A DNA stretch of 64,000 bases. It comes from a virus. The notes under the pieces are model-generated. The model ran no database searches, was not told the origin of the DNA, and saw only the letters and a program-made list of their open reading frames with translations. Made by a program: the position numbers and the translations under genes. Positions 1 to 6,715 of this stretch are shown one piece after another (position 1 is the stretch's first letter; each line of letters begins with the position of its first letter). The stretch spans positions 1-64,000 of the IMG/VR virus record IMGVR_UViG_3300023435_000659. The stretch is one strand, 5' to 3'.

Positions 1-188
1 TGTGGGTGATGGTGGCGATGGTGGTTATTTGGACGGTATTTAGTGGGTTGTTGGTTTGCGGTTGATCGTTTCCCGCCGCGTCTCTTCGGCATGTGATAGC
101 CTCGGTCGCTCTTGCACCACCGCTCATCCGATAGCGAGACAATCTCGACGACGATATCGGTGACCTTATTGCGCTCGCTGAATGTCAT
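1..188 (-). CDS. Small basic protein with His-rich tail, partial at window edge
   Basis: This reading frame starts at an ATG (186-188) that overlaps the stop codon of the upstream gene in an ATGA arrangement. It stays open to the window edge, so the C-terminus is missing. The visible 62 codons begin MTFSERNKVTDIVVEI. They then become basic and end in a histidine-rich stretch (NNHHRHHHP). I recognise no family. The tight coupling to the gene before it, as throughout this arm, is the main support that it is translated. Confidence 0.55.
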   Translation of the reverse strand, partial: MTFSERNKVTDIVVEIVSLSDERWCKSDRGYHMPKRRGGKRSTANQQPTKYRPNNHHRHHHP

Positions 189-364
189 TTGTTTTTCTCC
201 ACCCTGTTTCCCTGGATACGCATAATGGCAAACTGTTCGTCACTGCCCTCCACTCGCCGCTCGTAGCCCCAGACGATTGGCAGTCCTGGATTGCGTTGGT
301 AATCGGCAAGCGATAGCAGACGCGCCAAGTAGACTACCGGCGGGCCGAGGGTTGGGTCAGTCAA
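185..364 (-). CDS. Small hypothetical protein, TTG start coupled to the PAPS reductase-like gene
   Basis: This is a 59-residue protein of unknown function. Its TTG start (362-364) overlaps the TGA of the preceding gene by two bases, so it is probably translated by coupling. The N-terminus TDPTLGPPVVYLARLLSLA recurs in two other short frames of this arm (1127-1204 and, in part, 1371-1430), and the DNA around the start is a 30-base exact repeat of 1403-1432. This copy is the only full-length one. The rest of the protein (LPIVWGYERRVEGSDEQFAI) has no motif I recognise. Confidence 0.55.
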   Translation of the reverse strand: MTDPTLGPPVVYLARLLSLADYQRNPGLPIVWGYERRVEGSDEQFAIMRIQGNRVEKNK

Positions 365-366
365 AA
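337..366. repeat. 30-base exact junction repeat (other copy 1403-1432)
   Basis: It covers the stop of the PAPS-reductase-like gene (and at the other site the methyltransferase) and the TTG start of the following short frame. A shortened relative lies at 1176-1189. Confidence 0.85.
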
Positions 367-1122
367 CAGTACCCCTTGCTTGTCCTCTTCCGCGAACCGT
401 CGCTCCAGGTCGTGGACCGTATCGTATTGGTGAAAGCCCCTGTTGTGTCCCGGCCGTATGGCGTCCATTTCGAGCATCCGCTGCCAGTAGTGCGGATAGT
501 GCGTGCGCAACGTGCGGCAATCTCGTAACGACTGGAGCGGACAACAAAAGCAACTCACCCGCTTGAAATGCTTGTACAAACCACTCCAGGTGTACCCGAG
601 GTCGTGGCACATTTTCAGGGCGTCACGCTCGGTAATGCCTGCTTCTATCAACGGATAGCGTACCTTCCCTTTGTCTTGTAGTTTTCGCTGTGATTTGGTG
701 TTGCACCGATGGGCTTCGTCGGCCGCGAACCCGATGCACTTTATGCCGTCCGGGCATATCCGCTTAGCAACTGCGTCTAATCCTCGCGCCTTAATGTCCG
801 TACACCATCGCCCCATGACATTTGGCCAGCCGTAGCCGTGGTAACGCACTTCGCCTTGTTTCACGCCCTCCTTGGGATAGTCTTTGCTTGCTCGAATCGG
901 CATTGACACAAACTGGAAGTCAAGCGGTATCGTCGGCTGCACGGGGATGATAGTCAGTCCCGTCTTTTGTTCGACTAAATCCCGGTGTGCCGTTATCTCG
1001 TCGAACTCCCAGCCGGTGTGAAATTCAATCACTCCCGCAATATCGGCACTTTGATCCAGCAACAGATGTAGCATGGCCGTTGAATCTTTTCCACCGGAAA
1101 ACGACACTACCAATTCACTCAA
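361..1122 (-). CDS. PAPS reductase / DndC-family adenylate alpha-hydrolase-like protein
   Basis: This 253-residue protein opens with the pyrophosphate-binding loop SGGKDST (about residues 9-15) followed by an amphipathic helix. That pattern is typical of the PAPS reductase/ATP sulfurylase/DndC superfamily, whose members bind adenylates. A Cys cluster (RVSCFCCPLQ) lies near residue 190, and may hold metal or sulfur. The start is a TTG about 8 bases after a GGAG signal. Phage members are common and their substrates are mostly unknown. Its neighbours, a DNA methyltransferase and a radical SAM enzyme, make a role in DNA or nucleotide modification plausible, but sulfate reduction is unlikely. It ends in QGVLF, as does the methyltransferase. 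Confidence 0.8.
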   Translation of the reverse strand: MSELVVSFSGGKDSTAMLHLLLDQSADIAGVIEFHTGWEFDEITAHRDLVEQKTGLTIIPVQPTIPLDFQFVSMPIRASKDYPKEGVKQGEVRYHGYGWPNVMGRWCTDIKARGLDAVAKRICPDGIKCIGFAADEAHRCNTKSQRKLQDKGKVRYPLIEAGITERDALKMCHDLGYTWSGLYKHFKRVSCFCCPLQSLRDCRTLRTHYPHYWQRMLEMDAIRPGHNRGFHQYDTVHDLERRFAEEDKQGVLF

Positions 1123-1126
1123 AACA

Positions 1127-1204
1127 TCACTCCTTTACTGAGGCCAGCGACAACACGCGAGCCAGGTAGACGACTGGCGGGCCGAGGGTAAGTTTGCGCT
1201 TCAC
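1127..1204 (-). CDS. 25-residue remnant or leader peptide related to the 185-364 gene
   Basis: A GTG start (1202-1204) overlaps the stop of the preceding gene, and the frame encodes KRKLTLGPPVVYLARVLSLA plus five residues. The middle matches the N-terminus of the protein at 185-364, so it is a shortened paralogue. Its stop lies 4 bases before the TTG of the PAPS reductase-like gene. The GGAG signal for that gene is inside its last codons, so it may mainly serve to carry the ribosome onward. Confidence 0.35.
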   Translation of the reverse strand: MKRKLTLGPPVVYLARVLSLASVKE

Positions 1205-1374
1205 AAGTCCCACTCCAGTTCCTTTATTCTGCCCCGCAGCCGCTCGACTTCATCACACGCGGCCTCCAACAACGCGGGGTCGCCGCGCATCCATACCGCT
1301 TCCGGGAATAGTCCCGCAAGACGCTGGAAATGCGGTTCGCACTCGTCACGAATGTCTCGGTCTGAATTAGTCAT
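1201..1374 (-). CDS. Small hypothetical protein with C-terminal helix
   Basis: This 57-residue protein begins MTNSDRDIRDECEPHFQRL and ends with a charged helix (EVERLRGRIKELEWDL) that looks like a short coiled coil. The ATG at 1372-1374 overlaps the stop of the short frame before it, and a GGAG-like signal lies upstream. It is too short for confident family assignment. Charged-helix proteins of this size are common in phage early regions, where they often bind host proteins or DNA; that is only a general expectation. Confidence 0.55.
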   Translation of the reverse strand: MTNSDRDIRDECEPHFQRLAGLFPEAVWMRGDPALLEAACDEVERLRGRIKELEWDL

Positions 1375-1430
1375 GCTCCCGCTCCAGTTCCTTGTTCCGT
1401 GCCCGGCGGGCCGAGGGTTGGGTCAGTCAA
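1371..1430 (-). CDS. 19-residue peptide, probable truncated copy of the 185-364 gene start
   Basis: A TTG overlapping the methyltransferase stop opens a frame that begins TDPTLGPPG and stops after 19 residues, with its TGA overlapping the next ATG. The first part is encoded by DNA identical to 337-366. It is most likely a relic of a duplicated junction that now only couples translation between neighbours. Expression as a functional peptide is uncertain. Confidence 0.25.
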   Translation of the reverse strand: MTDPTLGPPGTEQGTGAGA

Positions 1431-2728
1431 AATAGCACTCCTTGGCGTAATCGGTTGGCGGCTATCTCGCAGTATTTCTCTTCCCGCTCGATGCCAATTA
1501 CCCGCTCGAACCAGCGGGACGCGGCAAGTAGCGTAGAGCCACTACCGGCAAACGGGTCAAGCAACGTACCGGCGTGCCTTGGTTGCGAGATGAGCTTGCA
1601 TAGGTAGCTCATCAAGTCCAGCGGCTTGACCGTCGGGTGGGTGTTGCCCTTGCCGCGTTCGGCCTTGTCTGCTTTAGCACAGTAAAAAAACCGAGCGGCG
1701 CTGCCGGAGTCGTTGCCGTAGTTGCCAGAAACAACACCCCCGCCACCCGTGAAGCTGTTCCCTGTTCCGTTGCCGCGCTTATGCCCAGCATTTAACGCAC
1801 CGCTCTTCGTGCACGGAAACCCCGCCACCACTTCCTCGCTACCGTCGTGAATCAGATTGGTGGGCCAGCGGCCAGAAGGCGAACCACCACGAGGGCCCGG
1901 CGTAGCCGAGAAGTCGGTCGCCCCGTTGTCTGTGTATCGTTTGTCCGCCGAAGCCTCTCCGTCGCGTCCCTTCTGGTAAGCGTTGGGCCGATAGCTTTGT
2001 TTCTGGTTTGCGGCATTTAGCCGTTCCATTCCGCCCGAATGTGGCTGCGGAGTAAAGTTGCCCACCCGGCACCCATCTACGTTGATCCCCGCCACGCCAT
2101 GCTCAAGCGCGTTGGCAGCGAACGTGCCGTCAAGCGGTTTCATGGCTAGGACAATAATTTCTACTGCAGGTTTCAAAGCAGTACCCCAGCCGTCCCATAG
2201 GCGGGCGGCTTCGGTGGCGGGGACGGTGACAGGTACGCGCTTCGTTTCCTCGGGATGGGATGCAAAGGCCCCGGCCTTCCACGTTTCGCCGGTGCCGTTG
2301 CGCTGGATGCTTGCGCGTTTCGTTTCGCCGGTCGGGACGGGCTCTGCCCCAGCCGCCTTGTCGATGGCCTTGCTGATGTTATGCGACTTCGGAAATCCAC
2401 TACCGTAAACCCACATCAAACAATCACGAATTTCCCAGCCGGCATCCTCGATAGCACACATCAAGCGGTGGTGGGTCCGCGTGCCGCCAAACGCAAGCAG
2501 GTGTGCGCCGGGCAAGCAGGCACCCAAGAGCGGTTCCCATATCGCCGGGATACTCGCGTCCCAAGGCTTGCCCATGAACCCCAGCCCATACGGCGGGTCG
2601 GTTACCACGGCAGAGACACCCGACAGCAGCGGCAGCACGTCGCGACAATCCCCGCAGTACAACGTAATCCCATCCTTGCACTCGCAAGGTTGACAACCAC
2701 AGCGATAACACTTAGGTAGTTCGTTCAT
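1427..2728 (-). CDS. DNA methyltransferase (N6-adenine or N4-cytosine, beta type)
   Basis: This is a 433-residue enzyme. A short Cys-rich N-terminus (CYRCGCQPCEC) may bind zinc. The catalytic motif DPPYG (motif IV) comes near residue 45, a long variable target-recognition region follows, then HPTVKPLDLM and the AdoMet-binding DPFAGSGSTLLA (motif I) near the C-terminus. Motif IV before motif I defines the beta arrangement. DPPY favours N6-adenine as product. It could protect phage DNA from restriction. I chose the ATG at 2726-2728 because it overlaps the stop of the upstream gene; an extended frame reaches further upstream but has no better signal. It has the same GVLF ending as the gene at 361-1122. 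Confidence 0.9.
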   Translation of the reverse strand: MNELPKCYRCGCQPCECKDGITLYCGDCRDVLPLLSGVSAVVTDPPYGLGFMGKPWDASIPAIWEPLLGACLPGAHLLAFGGTRTHHRLMCAIEDAGWEIRDCLMWVYGSGFPKSHNISKAIDKAAGAEPVPTGETKRASIQRNGTGETWKAGAFASHPEETKRVPVTVPATEAARLWDGWGTALKPAVEIIVLAMKPLDGTFAANALEHGVAGINVDGCRVGNFTPQPHSGGMERLNAANQKQSYRPNAYQKGRDGEASADKRYTDNGATDFSATPGPRGGSPSGRWPTNLIHDGSEEVVAGFPCTKSGALNAGHKRGNGTGNSFTGGGGVVSGNYGNDSGSAARFFYCAKADKAERGKGNTHPTVKPLDLMSYLCKLISQPRHAGTLLDPFAGSGSTLLAASRWFERVIGIEREEKYCEIAANRLRQGVLF

Positions 2729-2883
2729 TGATTGTCCCAATAGTCCAAGTAATCCCGAATCTCGCTCAGTGATTTGCCAGCCAGTGGTAACGGCGACTGC
2801 CCGAGCGGCCAACGGTAAATGTGCGTCTGGCCGCCGTCGGTGAAAATTAGTAGCTCATGCGTGGCGGTGGTTATGCGTTGCAT
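2725..2883 (-). CDS. Small hypothetical protein
   Basis: This 52-residue protein begins MQRITTATHELLIFTDGG and has a C-terminal tryptophan/tyrosine-rich patch (IRDYLDYWDN). Its stop codon overlaps the start of the methyltransferase. The first seven residues are the same as those of the radical SAM gene just upstream. The DNA over the start codon (2864-2883) is an exact 20-base repeat of 3702-3721, so this gene seems to have gained its start by recombination with its neighbour. No family recognised. Confidence 0.55.
   Translation of the reverse strand: MQRITTATHELLIFTDGGQTHIYRWPLGQSPLPLAGKSLSEIRDYLDYWDNQ
2864..2883. repeat. 20-base exact start-codon repeat (other copy 3702-3721)
   Basis: GCGGTGGTTATGCGTTGCAT covers the start codon and first residues (MQRITTA) of two neighbouring, otherwise unrelated genes. 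Confidence 0.9.
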
Positions 2884-2887
2884 TGGT

Positions 2888-3721
2888 TCAGCCTCTCACC
2901 TCTAGCGTTCGGTGCTGATAATACCAGCACATCAATTCGCGCCGCTTGCGATTCGTCCACCCGAGCCCCTGTTGGTCGGTGGTGACTTCGTTTTTCCGCA
3001 ATGCGTCCAGTCGGTGATACCACATCGGCAGTGCCATAATGCCGAACGATTCGACATACTCACACCGCTCGCGGTCTTCTTCCGGGCCACCATCGAAGCC
3101 ACACAAGACGTATGACCGTATTCGGCTCTTTGCAATCCCGGCCGTCCGCAATCTATCCACGGCATCAGCCCACGGCTCCCTATCCCGATCGTGGTCCAGG
3201 GCCAATCGGAGGATGGGCTTTCGTAACGTCGCCAATAGCCCCGCGTGAAAAGCGGTCAGCAGGCGGGCATCAAGTCCCTGGTTGAAATCAACCCCCTCGT
3301 GTTTTCGCAGGCGGGTAATGACGCGGGCAATGTGCCCTTCGCTCGCGGCCAGTAAGTTGTTGTCGCACACGATCGGCAGGTCCGGCCAGTCAGCCAATTC
3401 CGCAAACTCGCCTTCTATTTTCCGTACTCCGCAAAATGGGCATCGACGGATGCAGCCGACGGTTGTACGTGTTGCCATCGGATTGGCTCGCTGCAATACG
3501 CCCGGCATATTGTCGCCTACCGAGTCGGCCCCGAGGTCGTAGCTGGGCATCAGCCGCACGGCCGGCCCGCCCACAACCCAGCGTTTTACAAATAGGTCTC
3601 GTTGCTGAATTCTTTGCCTTGCCTTGGGTAGCAGCCACGTAAACGGGATCGACAGATACCCGGTTTCGCCTACGTGCCACTCGATGATGTCTTTAGGCCA
3701 TGCGGTGGTTATGCGTTGCAT
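2888..3721 (-). CDS. Radical SAM domain protein
   Basis: This 277-residue protein has the radical SAM cluster motif C-x3-C-x2-C (CIRRCPFC) near residue 95. Conserved-looking blocks follow, such as VCDNNLL, GVDFNQGLDARLL and LRLALDHDRD, and resemble the barrel of this superfamily. Members use a 4Fe-4S cluster to cleave S-adenosylmethionine and start radical chemistry. The substrate cannot be read from sequence. Placement upstream of a DNA methyltransferase and a DndC-like protein suggests nucleic acid modification, an inference only. Its start is the ATG at 3719-3721, inside a 20-base repeat shared with the next gene. Confidence 0.8.
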   Translation of the reverse strand: MQRITTAWPKDIIEWHVGETGYLSIPFTWLLPKARQRIQQRDLFVKRWVVGGPAVRLMPSYDLGADSVGDNMPGVLQRANPMATRTTVGCIRRCPFCGVRKIEGEFAELADWPDLPIVCDNNLLAASEGHIARVITRLRKHEGVDFNQGLDARLLTAFHAGLLATLRKPILRLALDHDRDREPWADAVDRLRTAGIAKSRIRSYVLCGFDGGPEEDRERCEYVESFGIMALPMWYHRLDALRKNEVTTDQQGLGWTNRKRRELMCWYYQHRTLEVRG

Positions 3722-3915
3722 CAGTCAGCTTCCAAGGCTGTCCGCGCCTGCTCTATGTGCCAATGCCAATCGAGTCCGATAGGCGGGTCGTCGGTGAGGT
3801 TCTCAAGGGCGGTTCGTAGCCGCGCATTGTCCGCTTGCATGTCCTCCACCGCCTGAATAATTTCCTTGGCAACACAACGTCGCCGTAGCTGGGAAATCAA
3901 CTCCTTGTTAGTCAT
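3721..3915 (-). CDS. Small coiled-coil-like hypothetical protein
   Basis: This 64-residue helical protein (MTNKELISQLRRRC...) has a likely coiled coil around AVEDMQADNARLRTALENL. Two adjacent ATGs exist. I prefer the second, because it lies 6 bases from the AGGAGG signal in the 3' end of the upstream gene, the same spacing seen at the three junctions upstream. Its stop overlaps the radical SAM start. Short helical proteins like this are common in phage early operons and have no assigned role. Confidence 0.6.
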   Translation of the reverse strand: MTNKELISQLRRRCVAKEIIQAVEDMQADNARLRTALENLTDDPPIGLDWHWHIEQARTALEAD

Positions 3916-4151
3916 CATTCACCTCCTGCCGCGTCGGCGGCTTTATTGGCTGTCGCCAGCCATATTACCGAACCGCCATCGTCGAAAACATCCTTGTTGA
4001 ATATCTCGCCGAGTAAGGCTGCGATTGACCGCAAGCAGGCGGTATCTATCGTGTCTCCGGCATTTGCCTGCAAGCATAGTTCGTCTCCGTCCAACACCAA
4101 TCCGTCAGCACGTTTTATTTTGGCCTTTAAGCCCTCTTGTTCATCGCTCAC
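3915..4151 (-). CDS. Small hypothetical protein with AADAAGGE tail
   Basis: This 78-residue acidic protein starts at GTG (4149-4151), overlapping the stop of the gene before it. The body (LVLDGDELCLQANAGDT) has no known motif. The last residues, AADAAGGE, are nearly identical to the ends of the next two upstream proteins. The GGAGG encoded by the Gly-Gly codons serves as the ribosome-binding site of the following gene. The tail is thus explained at least partly by a translation signal. Confidence 0.6.
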   Translation of the reverse strand: MSDEQEGLKAKIKRADGLVLDGDELCLQANAGDTIDTACLRSIAALLGEIFNKDVFDDGGSVIWLATANKAADAAGGE

Positions 4152-4519
4152 AACTCACCTCCCGCCGCGTCTGCGGCAGTTTGTCCACGATGGCTTGCAG
4201 CCACTTTAGCATGAAACCATGAGCGAAACTTCACGTCGCAGTGCTCCCAATCGGCTGTTGCCTCGTCACCACCCGCCTCTGCCTCAAAGAAGGATATGAT
4301 GTGGTGCAACCGCTCGATTTCGTCGGCCTGTTTGATAACCATATTGAAAGCCCGACAAAACTCCTCATTGTTGCACCAATGGGTGTACGGCCACTTATGC
4401 GATGCAATCATTTTCTTCTGTCGGACGGCAAAGACTTCGCGGGCCTCACGGGTCGTCTCTAGCGGCTCTCGGCACGATGCCGCGCGCCCTTCGAGCAATA
4501 CTTTTTCTGTTATCTTCAT
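4148..4519 (-). CDS. Hypothetical protein with AADAAGGEL tail
   Basis: This 123-residue protein begins MKITEKVLLEGRAAS and is Trp/His rich in its middle (SHKWPYTHWCNNEEF), with a helical segment KQADEIERLHHII. It ends in TAADAAGGEL, the repeated tail of this cluster. The ATG at 4517-4519 overlaps the upstream TGA and sits 6 bases after GGAGG. I recognise no domain. Confidence 0.6.
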   Translation of the reverse strand: MKITEKVLLEGRAASCREPLETTREAREVFAVRQKKMIASHKWPYTHWCNNEEFCRAFNMVIKQADEIERLHHIISFFEAEAGGDEATADWEHCDVKFRSWFHAKVAASHRGQTAADAAGGEL

Positions 4520-4899
4520 CGCTTCCCTCCCGTCGCGTTTGCGGCCACATGAAATATGTGACTCACGCTAGTCACATAGTCTCCTGTATGGATCGCTTTC
4601 CTTGAGCAATCTACTATGTCCGCCATTGCAGCTTGCAATTCGTGAGCCTGATATAGTTCGCACTGATAATAACTTTCCGGTGCCTCCCAGGCGGAATAGA
4701 CGCTGGCCGGCACGTCTTCCCGGTTGCACTTTCCGACGGCGAAATGAAGCGCTTGCATGGTTTTGTTTTCTGCTTGCAACCGCTCGATCTCACGACGAAG
4801 GCAATGCGGACAATCAGCCGCATGGGCCGTGTACGTTTGCACCCTGTTCGCACCCTTTTCTATGTAGGACACCGTATGATTACATTCGCTGTCACGCAT
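4516..4899 (-). CDS. Hypothetical protein with Cys pair and coiled-coil segment
   Basis: This 127-residue protein begins MRDSECNHTVSYIEKG. It contains HAADCPHCLRREIERLQAE, a possible metal-binding Cys pair leading into a coiled coil. The C-terminus ANATGGKR is a divergent form of the AADAAGGE tail. I start at the ATG 6 bases after GGAGG rather than at the adjacent GTG, whose spacing would be only 3. Function unknown. Confidence 0.6.
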   Translation of the reverse strand: MRDSECNHTVSYIEKGANRVQTYTAHAADCPHCLRREIERLQAENKTMQALHFAVGKCNREDVPASVYSAWEAPESYYQCELYQAHELQAAMADIVDCSRKAIHTGDYVTSVSHIFHVAANATGGKR

Positions 4900-5168
4900 C
4901 ACTCACCTCCCGCCGCTTGTGCGGCTTGGTCGTCAAACAACCCGTCCGACAAATGGCAAAGCGCGGAAATCGCCGGACGCGACGCCTCATAAATGCCAAG
5001 GCAAGCATCGCAATAGTCTCCACGGCACGGCCGGTGAATTTTCTCGGGTTGCCTTTCCGCTTGGAATCCCTGGACTTTTACACCGAGCAACGACTGGCTC
5101 ATCTCGGTCGCCTCGGCCCCACATAATGCCCCGGTGTTTTGCAGTCCTATCCGTAGATGTATTTTCAC
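4899..5168 (-). CDS. Small Cys-rich hypothetical protein with AAQAAGGE tail
   Basis: This 89-residue protein has a GTG start (5166-5168) overlapping the stop of the tiny gene upstream in a GTGA arrangement; a longer frame exists but would cut through that gene. A Cys cluster (HRPCRGDYCDACLGIYEA) near the middle may bind zinc. The end DQAAQAAGGE carries the repeated tail and the GGAGGTGA signal for the next gene. Function unknown. Confidence 0.55.
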   Translation of the reverse strand: MKIHLRIGLQNTGALCGAEATEMSQSLLGVKVQGFQAERQPEKIHRPCRGDYCDACLGIYEASRPAISALCHLSDGLFDDQAAQAAGGE

Positions 5169-5281
5169 GGCAGTGTATCCATTGCTTTTTCGAGTGGTGT
5201 TGGCACATACTCCGGTTCGATTTCCAGTGCGGTCTCTGTTTTGCCAAACAATAAGTCCATTGTTTTCGCGAGTAGACTCAT
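5165..5281 (-). CDS. Tiny hypothetical protein (38 residues)
   Basis: The frame begins MSLLAKTMDLLFGKTETALE and ends in TPLEKAMDTLP. The ATG at 5279-5281 overlaps the preceding stop and the TGA overlaps the next GTG. This exact two-sided coupling makes it more likely a real gene than a chance frame, although it is very short. The N-terminal half could form an amphipathic helix. Function unknown. Confidence 0.5.
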   Translation of the reverse strand: MSLLAKTMDLLFGKTETALEIEPEYVPTPLEKAMDTLP

Positions 5282-5565
5282 GGCAGTTCCTCCTGTGGCT
5301 CACTTAGCTTTTCGTAATTACGATCAACTTCTTCCAGGGTATCGGCCATCGCCGCGAAGGACTCGGCCATTGTGCGCGCGGCCACGGCATTGATGCCCAT
5401 GCGGTAGGTAGACACGCATTCTGTTGGGTGGACGCCATTTAAGGAATCAAATGAATACGCCTTTTCCTCCAGCAGCAGGACTACCTCCGCCACCCCATAC
5501 GATTTAATGTCGCCGCCCGGGTGCATGGACATCATGTTTGTAAGCATCGCCTTGACGTTTTTCAT
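5278..5565 (-). CDS. Hypothetical helical protein
   Basis: This 95-residue protein begins MKNVKAMLTNMMSMHPGGD and is mostly predicted helix (VAEVVLLLEEKAYSF, TMAESFAAMADTLEEVDRNY). A Shine-Dalgarno-like AAAGGA lies upstream within a repeated DNA element (5574-5595, exact copy at 6242-6263). It overlaps the end of the upstream frame by about 60 bases. Function unknown. Confidence 0.6.
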   Translation of the reverse strand: MKNVKAMLTNMMSMHPGGDIKSYGVAEVVLLLEEKAYSFDSLNGVHPTECVSTYRMGINAVAARTMAESFAAMADTLEEVDRNYEKLSEPQEELP

Positions 5566-5839
5566 GGCTTGTTCCTTTCGTTGGTCCTCGTAAAGAAGAT
5601 AACTCCGCTGCCCGCTTGTTCCATACATCTATGTCGCAGTGGCGAAGATCATCTTGCGTACCACCCCAGTGCCCGACTATAATTTCAAGCGGCCAGACTT
5701 CATACCAGCCCCACGACGTTCCATCTGTGGACACATGCCTATTTGTTTTGCGTTTGATTTGCATTACCCAATTCTGGGCATATTTGTTCTGCTTCCGCAA
5801 TTGCTGTAAGTATCCAATGAACGTCTCTGGAGGGTTCAT
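5504..5839 (-). CDS. Hypothetical protein
   Basis: This 111-residue frame begins MNPPETFIGYLQQLRKQNKY and has a Trp-rich middle (DGTSWGWYEVWPLEIIVGHW). Its start lies 7 bases after the preceding stop, with GAGGA about 10 bases before the ATG. The last 20 codons overlap the next gene in another frame, so the natural end could have been extended by insertion of the repeated junction element. I see no known domain. Confidence 0.45.
   Translation of the reverse strand: MNPPETFIGYLQQLRKQNKYAQNWVMQIKRKTNRHVSTDGTSWGWYEVWPLEIIVGHWGGTQDDLRHCDIDVWNKRAAELSSLRGPTKGTSHEKRQGDAYKHDVHAPGRRH
5574..5595. repeat. 22-base exact repeat before gene starts (other copy 6242-6263)
   Basis: The element encodes LYEDQRK in one frame and supplies the purine-rich ribosome-binding sequence for the following start. 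A partial copy lies at 5851-5862. Confidence 0.8.
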
Positions 5840-5846
5840 GTCGGGT

Positions 5847-6602
5847 TTAGTCCTCGTAAAGTAGCCGCACCCATAGCGAGGTTGTTTTGTTTTCGACAAG
5901 TCCCAGTGCCTTGCGGTTACGGAAAAGCATGCCTTCCATGCGGGTGTATAAATCACAATTATCTCGCCGGGTTGATCGACCCCAAGTATATGAAGCGTCT
6001 TCTATCCTGGCAGTCTGCATGTGCGTTCGCACGTAAAGCCTCACGGCTTCCGGTTGCTCTTTTTGGGATGCCTCCAACCAGTACCGCTTTGCCGTTGGTA
6101 TCTCGAAAAGGTCAGACAGAGAGTACCGTCCCTCGGCGCAGACAACTGCCGCTTCTGGATCACTAGCAAGCGACAAAGTAACGGAATAGCGAAACTTCTT
6201 TCGTACTAACGCCGGCGATATTACGGCCATTGTTTCGGCTCCCTTTCGTTGGTCCTCGTAAAGAAGGCGCACCCATAGCGCGGTTGTTTTGTTGTTGACA
6301 AGCCCCAGTGCCTTGCGGTGGTGGTGGAGTAGATTTCCCAGGGTAGGGTGCATGAGAGACATAACCCGACGGGGCTTTCTGCCCCAGAAGTATGTACCCA
6401 CATAAAACCTCACGGCTTCCGGCTGTTCTTTTCGGGACGCCTCTAGCCAATACCGCCTTGCGTCTGGTATCTCGAAAAACTCAGACAGGGAATGCTGCCC
6501 GTAAAGGCAGGCAACGGTGCCGTCCACGTCACTCGCTAATACCAGGGTTTCAAACCCATTATGTTCTCTTTGCACCAGTGCCGGCGACGTTACGGAGACC
6601 AT
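5847..6602 (-). CDS. Tandemly duplicated two-module hypothetical protein
   Basis: This 251-residue protein is made of two homologous modules of about 120 residues in one frame. Both have (M)xxxSPALV, then an LASD segment, SLS-(E/D)-(F/L)-FEIP, RYWLEAS-(R/Q)-KEQPEAVR, KALGLV-(N/E)-NKTT and LWVRLLYED. The second module begins at an ATG near 6232, 8 bases after GGGAG, so it could also be made alone. The first starts at ATG 6600-6602, with AAGGAA upstream. No known family. The module pattern shows a recent in-frame duplication. Confidence 0.65.
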   Translation of the reverse strand: MVSVTSPALVQREHNGFETLVLASDVDGTVACLYGQHSLSEFFEIPDARRYWLEASRKEQPEAVRFYVGTYFWGRKPRRVMSLMHPTLGNLLHHHRKALGLVNNKTTALWVRLLYEDQRKGAETMAVISPALVRKKFRYSVTLSLASDPEAAVVCAEGRYSLSDLFEIPTAKRYWLEASQKEQPEAVRLYVRTHMQTARIEDASYTWGRSTRRDNCDLYTRMEGMLFRNRKALGLVENKTTSLWVRLLYED

Positions 6603-6715
6603 TGTTTCGGTTCCTTTTGGGGTTTCGGTTTTCGTTGGATTACCCAGCGAGTCCAGGCAACTGTGAACAAGCCTGCCAAGGCGAACATTGCGATGTATTG
6701 AATTACTTCGGGCAT
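6590..6715 (-). CDS. Small single-span membrane protein
   Basis: This 41-residue protein begins MPEVIQYIAMFALAGLFTVA, one likely membrane-spanning helix, followed by a basic Pro/Lys-rich tail (RKPKPQKEPKQW). Its end overlaps the start of the next gene by 13 bases, and its start lies inside the upstream gene by 13 bases. Such short membrane proteins are frequent in phages, for example as lysis or superinfection factors, but nothing here decides the role. Confidence 0.5.
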   Translation of the reverse strand: MPEVIQYIAMFALAGLFTVAWTRWVIQRKPKPQKEPKQWSP

